Source: CAYWFF01 sp964458085
Lineage (GTDB): Bacteria > Patescibacteriota > Microgenomatia > UBA8517
Reading direction: 5' to 3'
Length of the DNA stretch: 10,934 nucleotides
Assembly: GCA_964458085.1 (NCBI GenBank)
Contig: CAYWFF010000031.1
Span: 1-10,934 of the forward strand
A model generated the notes under the pieces. The model saw only the letters and a program-made list of their open reading frames with translations. It did no database searches and was not told the origin of the DNA. The position numbers and the translations under genes were made by a program. The stretch's first letter is position 1; every line of letters starts with the position of its first letter. Below are positions 1-5,959 of the stretch, piece by piece.

Positions 1-1644
1 AGATTTGTATCTCCGGGTTGGCTTGAGCAAATAGTCAACTTTGACGGCTCATTGGATGTTGCTTTTTATATATATCCGATTGAGAGTAAAGGGGTTTTAG
101 ATGACATGCTCCACAAAATCGCTGAAATGGAAGCTGAAATATCAACAGACATTGAACGTGGGCGTATTATCAATCCCGGTACTTCAGCCAAATTGGAAGA
201 CGCCAGACTTCTTCAGGAAGAGTTGGTCAAAGGAGCTGAACATTTTTTTGAATTCGCTTTTTATATAACCATTAGAGCAATGGATTTGGAACAACTTGAT
301 CTGGTTACAAAACAGGTTGAATCAACTCTAGGTTCTCTTCTCATACAAGCAAAACATACTACGCTTGATATGGCCAACGGCTTTTTGGCAACTGCTCCTT
401 TTGGACTTGATCGCATTTCGATTACCCGCAACATGGACACAACTTCCCTAGCAACAACTTTTCCACTTACCTCAGCTGAACTTTCGGCCGACGTGGGAGT
501 GCTTTACGGAATCAATCCCCAAAACGGTTCGTTTATCATATTTGACCGTTTTTCAGCTCAACTTGAAAACAGCAACATGACTGTTTTTGCAACTTCGGGA
601 GCAGGAAAGTCTTATTTTGTGAAACTCGAATCATTAAGATCGCTTATGCTCGGATCAGAAATTATTATCATCGATCCTGAAGCAGAATATGAAGCACTTA
701 GTCAAGCAGTTGACGGTCAATATATTTCATTTTCTTTTAACACACCTGCAAAAATTAACCCTTTTGATTTATCACAAGTTTACGAAGAAGGAGAAAACAA
801 TTTAAACATAAAGATACTTTCACTTCATGCATTGTTTAAGATAATCATGGGTGAGCTGAACGCAACTCAGGATGCACTCCTCGACCAAGCATTAGTTGAA
901 ACATACAGAGCAAAAGGAATTACATCAGATCCGGAAACACAAACAAAAGAACCGCCCTTGATGGAGGACTTGTATAAAATTTTAATAGGTAAAGAAACAC
1001 CCGTGGCGCTTGATTTGGCAGCACGAATTGAAAAATTCGTCAGAGGATCTTTTGTCGGTATTTTTGATCAGCAAACCAATATTGATATTACAAATCCATT
1101 TGTAGTTTTCTCTGTTAAAGAAATGCAGGATGCTTTAAGACCGGTTGCAATGTATGTCATCCTTGATTTTATCTGGACCAGAATAAAACGGGATCTAAAA
1201 CCTCGTCTTTTGGTTGTCGATGAAGCGTGGCATATGATGAGGTATCAGGATTCAGCGCAGTTTTTATGGTCGATAGTTAAACGCGCCCGGAAATATTACT
1301 GCGGCTTAACAACGATTACCCAGGACGTAGAAGACTTTTTAGCTCAAGAGATCGGCAGGTCAATTGTTACAAACTCTGCCATCCGCGTGCTTCTCAAGCA
1401 GTCTCCTGCAGCAATTGACCGCATAGCCGAAGTTTTTATACTTTCTCAGGGAGAAAGGCAACTCCTTCTCGGAGCAAACATTGGAGAAGGTCTTTTCTTT
1501 GCCGGTAATAGCCATGCACCCATTAGTATTGTGGCCTCTCCCGAAGAACATAAACTTGTTACAACAAGACCACAAGAAGTTATCCAAGAAGCTCTTAAAA
1601 AACAGCAAATAACTAATACTGAATCTTCGGTTATAATAAAGTAA
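1..1644 (+). CDS. VirB4/TraC-like type IV secretion ATPase (5' truncated)
   Basis: This is a cytoplasmic AAA+/RecA-fold motor ATPase of the VirB4/TraC family, which powers type IV secretion or conjugation-type machines from the inner face of the membrane. The frame is open to base 1, so the true start lies upstream; a TTG at 52 is only an internal codon. In window-based numbering (547 residues visible), the Walker A motif TSGAGKS is at about 198-204 and the Walker B motif LLVVDEAW at 403-410. The sensor-like segment TTITQDVEDF follows at about 437-446. The region before Walker A matches the VirB4 N-terminal domain in style, with the GWLE and FYIYPI segments near the window edge. VirB4 proteins usually have 600-800 residues, so perhaps 50-200 are missing. 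The stop is one base before the ATG of the next gene, which implies one operon with the M23 membrane protein. The family call is firm; the transported substrate is unknown. Confidence 0.9.
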   Translation, partial: RFVSPGWLEQIVNFDGSLDVAFYIYPIESKGVLDDMLHKIAEMEAEISTDIERGRIINPGTSAKLEDARLLQEELVKGAEHFFEFAFYITIRAMDLEQLDLVTKQVESTLGSLLIQAKHTTLDMANGFLATAPFGLDRISITRNMDTTSLATTFPLTSAELSADVGVLYGINPQNGSFIIFDRFSAQLENSNMTVFATSGAGKSYFVKLESLRSLMLGSEIIIIDPEAEYEALSQAVDGQYISFSFNTPAKINPFDLSQVYEEGENNLNIKILSLHALFKIIMGELNATQDALLDQALVETYRAKGITSDPETQTKEPPLMEDLYKILIGKETPVALDLAARIEKFVRGSFVGIFDQQTNIDITNPFVVFSVKEMQDALRPVAMYVILDFIWTRIKRDLKPRLLVVDEAWHMMRYQDSAQFLWSIVKRARKYYCGLTTITQDVEDFLAQEIGRSIVTNSAIRVLLKQSPAAIDRIAEVFILSQGERQLLLGANIGEGLFFAGNSHAPISIVASPEEHKLVTTRPQEVIQEALKKQQITNTESSVIIK

Positions 1645-1645
1645 C

Positions 1646-3547
1646 ATGGCGAATGACATAAATTCTGCTAATCCTCCCTACAAATTCTACGTTTTAAAAA
1701 AGCCGACAATAAATCCTTCACCCAAAAGCGAAGCAGCAAAAGTACAAACCCAAGAACTGGTTAATTTATCTCAAAGAGGACAATTTTTACAGAAAGAAAA
1801 TCCGCTTTTGGGAACAGCATTTACAATTTACACACACGGCGGGACAAAGGAAAACTTGGAGCCGGTTGTTAATAACCCAAACCTCTCCGAATCAATTAAT
1901 TCTCAAATTAGAGAAATACAAGAAGTATTAGCTGAACTGGAACAAACATACCCCGAGATTGCAATAAACCTCCGAGATGCAAACCTGGAACCGCAATTTG
2001 AAGCCAGCCAAGAATTCTCACCGGAATATACATCTATACCTGTTCAGTCAACCCCTCAAGGGCTAAGTATCCATCAGGATTTCTTCCCTCAGGGGATATC
2101 GGACCAACTAAAACAAGAGGCAAGTTCCAGAATTCAGGGATTTGTTGAAAAAGCTGGCGGTAAAGCAAAAGACTTAGTCACATCCGGCGGTAAACAGGCT
2201 GCGAAAACCGCTACCAAAACTGCAGCAGCTACGGGAGCAAAAGCAGCAGCCTCAACCGGTGCAAAGAAAGTAGCTTCGACCGGAATAAAAGCACTTATTA
2301 CAAAAGGAGGCTTGACCGCAGCTTTGTCAACCGTCGCCCCTGGGATAGGAACACTAATCGGATTAGCAGTTGATTTAGGATTGAAACTGGTTTCCAAAGT
2401 TATAAAGCCAATTGTTAAATGGGTCAGAGAACATCCGGAGGACGCAGCTATTGCTGGAGCGATTGGATTTGGAGCATTGGCAGGATCCCCCATTATATTT
2501 GGCGGGGCTTTAATGGTGGGAGCAATATTGCATATCGGTGCAATTGTACTTTTTTTTGCAGCACCTATTATTGCAATTATTACGTCAGTGGTTTTAATGA
2601 TTACGGTAATTGTGTTTATAATCTATATAATAAACACAGGAGCTTATATAGTTCCTCCCGGAGGGTTTACTCCGGCAGGATCAATTGTAGAATCTCAATA
2701 TACGAGAGTCGAAAAAATTCCAAGTCCCCCTGGACCTTTTGAAAATGATACTGAAATAACAGTTACATATACAATTACTGTTACTGCTAAACTAGGTTCT
2801 CTCGAAAACGTATCTTTTACTTATGAATGTAGCGTATTTTCTGAAGAATCAAAAACATGTCCTGATCCTGTTAATGTTACTGCAGGATACAGTGGAAGTT
2901 CTGCTATTCCCTTTGCTTCAGTGGAAGAGTCGGCACCAACAAGCGTGATTAGCCCTACAACTCCATATGTAATAACATATCAAGTTACTTACCCGGCAGG
3001 TGAATATAATGACTCATTAATTTCTGACACACTAACAGTTTCAGCAACAATTGCAGGTGTATCTGATCAATCTAGGGGCTCAGCGTCAATTATAATCGGC
3101 GATCCTCCTGACGACTGTCCAAGTATTTGGCCAACAGCATCAGGTTATGTTACACAAGGCCCGGATGGAAACTATTCACACTCTGCAATTGAAGCGATTG
3201 ACATAGGTACAAGCGGAGCACCATTGCCAGTACTAGCTACACATGGGGGTGTGGTTAGAACAGAAGATTCTTCCTGTGAAGGAACTGTAATAAATATAGA
3301 ATCGGTTTGTGGTGGAATAAGTTTTTACAGTAGATATTCACACTTAGGCAGCAGAAGTGTTTCCGACGGGCAAATTGTAAGGGTAAATCAGGAGATTGGA
3401 ACCGTAAACAATACAGGAACTTGTACAGGTGGAACACATTTACATTATGAGTTCCGTGGTGGACTTAGAATGGAAGCACCGTGGATACCGCAAAGTATTC
3501 CCGTAAGAACTTGCACTACCACATCTACATGTGATGTTTCATGGTGA
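1646..3547 (+). CDS. Membrane-anchored M23 (LytM-type) peptidase, multi-domain
   Basis: This 633-residue protein probably cuts peptidoglycan outside the cell as part of the neighbouring VirB4 machine. Domains in order: a polar N-terminal region without a signal peptide (1-160); an Ala/Lys/Thr/Gly-rich stretch with octapeptide-like repeats (about 170-220); hydrophobic segments, the strongest at 267-330 and able to span the membrane two or three times; a Thr/Val-rich beta region resembling an Ig or adhesin domain (about 345-485); and an M23 domain (491-604). Visible M23 landmarks are H512 and D519 (metal), YSHLG with H566, and HLHYEF with H598 and H600. The first pair is spaced H-x6-D, longer than the usual H-x3-D. 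All eight cysteines lie after the membrane segments, consistent with an exported, disulfide-bonded part. The ATG follows the VirB4 stop by one base and no Shine-Dalgarno is visible. The M23 call is firm; a VirB1- or VirB6-like role is inference. Confidence 0.85.
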   Translation: MANDINSANPPYKFYVLKKPTINPSPKSEAAKVQTQELVNLSQRGQFLQKENPLLGTAFTIYTHGGTKENLEPVVNNPNLSESINSQIREIQEVLAELEQTYPEIAINLRDANLEPQFEASQEFSPEYTSIPVQSTPQGLSIHQDFFPQGISDQLKQEASSRIQGFVEKAGGKAKDLVTSGGKQAAKTATKTAAATGAKAAASTGAKKVASTGIKALITKGGLTAALSTVAPGIGTLIGLAVDLGLKLVSKVIKPIVKWVREHPEDAAIAGAIGFGALAGSPIIFGGALMVGAILHIGAIVLFFAAPIIAIITSVVLMITVIVFIIYIINTGAYIVPPGGFTPAGSIVESQYTRVEKIPSPPGPFENDTEITVTYTITVTAKLGSLENVSFTYECSVFSEESKTCPDPVNVTAGYSGSSAIPFASVEESAPTSVISPTTPYVITYQVTYPAGEYNDSLISDTLTVSATIAGVSDQSRGSASIIIGDPPDDCPSIWPTASGYVTQGPDGNYSHSAIEAIDIGTSGAPLPVLATHGGVVRTEDSSCEGTVINIESVCGGISFYSRYSHLGSRSVSDGQIVRVNQEIGTVNNTGTCTGGTHLHYEFRGGLRMEAPWIPQSIPVRTCTTTSTCDVSW

Positions 3548-3560
3548 TACAATAATAAGA

Positions 3561-4583
3561 ATGAAACAAAAAGTTAAGACTTTAGTAAAAATTTTAACAC
3601 CAGTCATAGTAGTAATAACTGTTGCATTATTTTTAGGATTTCGAAGCGCAAGAAACCAAAAAGCTCCACAAAAGTTACCAACTCTACCAGACATTAATTT
3701 ACCCAAAACAAACATTGGCGTATTACCCATTGAAATTGTCGATGAGGAAATAAACTTTCAAACATCCGAAAACGCGCCTTTAATAAATATTTCTCTGAAA
3801 AGTATTTCACAAGACTATGGTCAATCAGTCGCGACCTCTCTTGATTTTGATACAACCCCTCTCACAATAGATGACGTTAAAGATGGTAAAAAAATTGTCT
3901 GGTATACAAAAGATCGTCATCTTTGGGTTACACCTAAAAAATCTCATCTCAAGTATGGAATTAACGGAGTACCATTACAAATAAACAACTTAAACTTAAA
4001 CGATAAGGACTTATCAGTTATCGCAGTTAATTTTTTATCTATTAAATTCTTGATTAATAGAGATAAGTTGCAAATTACTTCGATAGAACCTTTAAAAAGG
4101 GCAGACAATGCAGAAGGTGGTTTTATACCGACAACTAAAGATCAAGCAATTCTTTATCAAGTCAATTTAACATACAAAGACGCAGGATACACGATACTTA
4201 CTACGATTCCTTCATTTCCAATATTGTATGTACAAATATTACCAAATGGAGAAATATTTAAAGCAGAAGCTAATTTATTCGAAGAAATATCAAAATCGTC
4301 AACAGAATACGAATTAAAAAATATTGAGGAAATAAAAAGCAGTTTATATGAAGTTAAACTAATAAGTTTGGAAAACGATTATATAAGTGTAAATGATTTA
4401 AAAAGTGATGACATTACAGATCTTGATATTTCCAGTATTGAATTAGGTTACTATTACAACGACAAAGAAGTTAACACACTGTTACAGCCAATATTTTTAC
4501 TGAAAGGTAATGTAAAAATAAAAAATTCAGTTGCAAATCTAGCAAAACTTTATCTACCTGCTCTTAAAACATCCACACCTTAA
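3561..4583 (+). CDS. Single-pass membrane protein of unknown function
   Basis: I do not recognise this 340-residue protein. It has a short basic N-terminus (MKQKVK), one hydrophobic helix at about 11-27, then a polar, beta-rich, cysteine-free body. That suggests an N-in bitopic protein with most of its mass outside the membrane. The C-terminal part has a pattern of alternating charged and hydrophobic residues ending in YYYNDKEVNTLLQPIFLLKG. This recalls the last strands of YycH/YycI-like or PepSY-like extracytoplasmic domains, but the resemblance is too weak to name it. The frame could open at GTG 3531 or ATG 3534, but those overlap the preceding gene and would put polar residues (FHGDTIIR) before the basic run. 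ATG 3561, 13 bases after the M23 stop, gives the cleanest membrane anchor. Position suggests it is the third gene of the VirB4 operon. Its stop overlaps the convergent dnaN stop. Confidence 0.7.
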   Translation: MKQKVKTLVKILTPVIVVITVALFLGFRSARNQKAPQKLPTLPDINLPKTNIGVLPIEIVDEEINFQTSENAPLINISLKSISQDYGQSVATSLDFDTTPLTIDDVKDGKKIVWYTKDRHLWVTPKKSHLKYGINGVPLQINNLNLNDKDLSVIAVNFLSIKFLINRDKLQITSIEPLKRADNAEGGFIPTTKDQAILYQVNLTYKDAGYTILTTIPSFPILYVQILPNGEIFKAEANLFEEISKSSTEYELKNIEEIKSSLYEVKLISLENDYISVNDLKSDDITDLDISSIELGYYYNDKEVNTLLQPIFLLKGNVKIKNSVANLAKLYLPALKTSTP

Positions 4584-5695
4584 AGCCTAATAGGCATAAT
4601 GATGTGAAGAAACTGTTTGTCACTAATATCCAAAAATACTCCTGAAGAATTTGCATCATTAAATTTCATCTCAATACTCTCCCCTTTTACATTATTTAAA
4701 AATTCCTCCACAAAGCGATAGTTAAATGCAATAGTAAAACCATCATCTTTCACTTCCCCTTCAGTTTTAACAGGCAAAACCTTTGTCTGCTTTCCCAACC
4801 TGCCGCTTTCAGAATAAACTTCCATCGTTCCGTCTTTTTTAACATTAAACTTTATAACATTACCGGAATCCCTAGCAAAGACTGATGCTAATTTTACAGT
4901 TTTTAAAAGCTCTTCTTTTCCACAAGATACGCTTAAAAGTGAAGCTTGAGGAATGATTTTTTCATATCCCGGAAATTGACCATCTATTATCCTTGAAGAA
5001 AAGGTAACAGGTCCGATTTGAGAAACTAATTGATTTTCGTTTTTACGATAGTCAAAAAGTATTTCTTTTGTATCTTGGCTAATCCGGGTCAGTTCTGACA
5101 AACCACTTTTAGGCAAAATTATTTGAAACGATTCCGGAACCGGAACAGATAAGGCTAATGTGTATTTTGACAACCTAAAACCATCAGTTGAGACAAGAGT
5201 TAAGCTTTTGTCTGTAAAGACTATTAACACACCTGTTAAAACGGGCCTTGTTTCATCATTGCTCACCGAGAAAAGTACTTTTGCAAGTGCTTTTATTAAG
5301 TCTTCTGAAACTAAAGATAAGGCGTCTTTGGAAACCTCCTGAGGAATATCAGGAAAATCCGTTGCGTTCATGCCCGTTATCTGAGACTGAAAAGATTCCC
5401 CAGATAAAAGTAGTCTTTCTTTGTCAGACTCCAAAAACAGCTGCCCTTTATCTAAATTAACAATAATTTCATGAAGTGACTTTGCTAACACTGTGAGCTC
5501 TCCTTCATCTTCTATCTTTGCCGATATGGGAAATGATACTGAAATCTCAAGATTTGTCGCTGCAAGCCTTAATTTATTGTCTTTTGCGCGAAGTAAAACA
5601 TTTGCAAGAACCGGAAGTTGGACTTTACTGCTGGAAAAGCGGGCAACTGTGCTTGCAGCTTTAACTAAATCTTCCTGTAGTATTCTGACTTTCAT
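4580..5695 (-). CDS. dnaN: DNA polymerase III subunit beta (sliding clamp)
   Basis: This is the ring-shaped clamp that tethers replicative polymerase to DNA and binds clamp-interacting proteins. At 371 residues it has the usual family length, with three tandem clamp folds of about 120 residues each. Recognisable segments are the N-terminal FSSSKVQLPVLANVLL, the central RPVLTGVL and STDGFRLSKY (domain 2), and the family-typical C-terminus MPIRL. The start is the ATG at 5695-5693. It has no proper Shine-Dalgarno, only CGGGGT directly before it, and a -10-like TATACT ends six bases upstream, so the transcript may be leaderless. It lies downstream of dnaA on the same strand, separated by the 264-base origin region, so it may also receive read-through from dnaA. 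Its stop shares bases 4581-4582 with the stop of the convergent gene. Confidence 0.97.
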   Translation of the reverse strand: MKVRILQEDLVKAASTVARFSSSKVQLPVLANVLLRAKDNKLRLAATNLEISVSFPISAKIEDEGELTVLAKSLHEIIVNLDKGQLFLESDKERLLLSGESFQSQITGMNATDFPDIPQEVSKDALSLVSEDLIKALAKVLFSVSNDETRPVLTGVLIVFTDKSLTLVSTDGFRLSKYTLALSVPVPESFQIILPKSGLSELTRISQDTKEILFDYRKNENQLVSQIGPVTFSSRIIDGQFPGYEKIIPQASLLSVSCGKEELLKTVKLASVFARDSGNVIKFNVKKDGTMEVYSESGRLGKQTKVLPVKTEGEVKDDGFTIAFNYRFVEEFLNNVKGESIEMKFNDANSSGVFLDISDKQFLHIIMPIRL

Positions 5696-5701
5696 ACCCC
5701 G

Positions 5702-5730
5702 AGTATATGTATAATATCCTGTTTGTACAA
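5702..5730 (-). promoter_or_regulatory. Predicted dnaN promoter, leaderless type
   Basis: Reading the minus strand, a weak -35 TTGTAC (5730-5725) is followed by 17 bases and a good -10 TATACT (5707-5702). The dnaN ATG begins six bases later, where transcription would be expected to start. An alternative pairing is TTCAAC (5738-5733), 16 bases, TATTAT (5716-5711), which would leave a leader of about nine bases. Both are visual matches to the sigma-70 consensus. Confidence 0.4.
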
Positions 5731-5740
5731 GTGTTGAAGA

Positions 5741-5802
5741 ATCTTTTCTAAAAAAATTTATTTATTGGTTATTAGGATTTAATGTATTTTATTTATATAA
5801 AT
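5741..5802. other. AT-rich DNA unwinding element of oriC
   Basis: Only 7 of these 62 bases are G or C, far below the surrounding sequence, with runs such as AAAAAAATTTATTTATT and TTTATATAAATT. It directly adjoins the TAG-triplet run and the origin DnaA boxes, which is where initial strand opening is expected. The outer half also overlaps the region upstream of the dnaN promoter. Confidence 0.65.
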
Positions 5803-5820
5803 TAGTAGTTGTAGTAGTAG
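5803..5820 (+). promoter_or_regulatory. DnaA-trio element (TAG triplets)
   Basis: Six in-phase triplets read TAG TAG TTG TAG TAG TAG on the plus strand. They are separated by four bases (AGAC) from a DnaA box at 5825-5833 and run into the AT-rich element on the other side. In Bacillus subtilis, tandem 3'-(G/A)AT-5' triplets between DnaA boxes and the unwinding element guide DnaA filament growth on single-stranded DNA. The spacing and polarity here match that layout. Confidence 0.72.
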
Positions 5821-5824
5821 AGAC

Positions 5825-5833
5825 TGTTGATAA
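5825..5833 (-). promoter_or_regulatory. DnaA box next to the trio (TTATCAACA)
   Basis: One mismatch from TTATCCACA, read on the minus strand so that the trio lies downstream of it as in a basal unwinding system. A degenerate second match (ATATACACT, 5841-5833, two mismatches) abuts it and could serve as the tandem partner box. Confidence 0.6.
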
Positions 5834-5904
5834 GTGTATATCTACGCTCATTCATGCCCGAGTTTTATTGTTGATATTAGCCAGAATATGATTGTCTATA
5901 AAAT

Positions 5905-5913
5905 TGTGGATAA
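5905..5913 (-). promoter_or_regulatory. DnaA box, perfect (TTATCCACA)
   Basis: Exact match to the DnaA box consensus on the minus strand, inside the dnaA-dnaN gap. A one-mismatch box (TTATCCCCA) follows at 5926-5934 in the same orientation, about 21 bases away, roughly two helical turns. Confidence 0.8.
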
Positions 5914-5925
5914 ATAAAAAAACTT

Positions 5926-5934
5926 TGGGGATAA
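5926..5934 (-). promoter_or_regulatory. DnaA box, one mismatch (TTATCCCCA)
   Basis: Minus-strand site with a single change at position 7 of the consensus, in phase with the perfect box at 5905-5913. Another one-mismatch box in the opposite orientation (TTATCCTCA, 5954-5962) overlaps the dnaA stop codon. Confidence 0.5.
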
Positions 5935-5959
5935 GTGGATTACTCTTGAAAAGTTATCC

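Noticed and set aside
52..54. TTG as the start of the VirB4-like gene
   Set aside because: The frame continues open to base 1, and the upstream residues (FVSPGWLEQIV) fit the family, so the gene is truncated by the window edge.
1360..1659. 99-codon minus-strand open frame over the end of the VirB4 gene
   Set aside because: It is antisense to conserved VirB4 sequence and resembles no family I know.
2134..2493. 119-codon minus-strand open frame inside the M23 gene
   Set aside because: It mirrors the Ala/Lys/Gly-rich repeat region, where stop codons are rare on the opposite strand. Its translation is low-complexity and it has no start context.
3531..3560. Upstream GTG/ATG starts (3531, 3534) for the unknown bitopic protein
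   Set aside because: They overlap the M23 gene by up to 17 bases and add a polar segment before the natural basic-plus-hydrophobic N-terminus. ATG 3561 is preferred, though this is not proven.
4585..4595. Palindrome GCCTAATAGGC near the dnaN 3' end as a bidirectional terminator
   Set aside because: It is short, encodes the conserved dnaN C-terminus (P-I-R), and has no adjoining T-run long enough on either strand.
5869..5877. TGTTGATAT as a further DnaA box
   Set aside because: Two mismatches including the terminal base. In AT-rich sequence this level of match is expected by chance.
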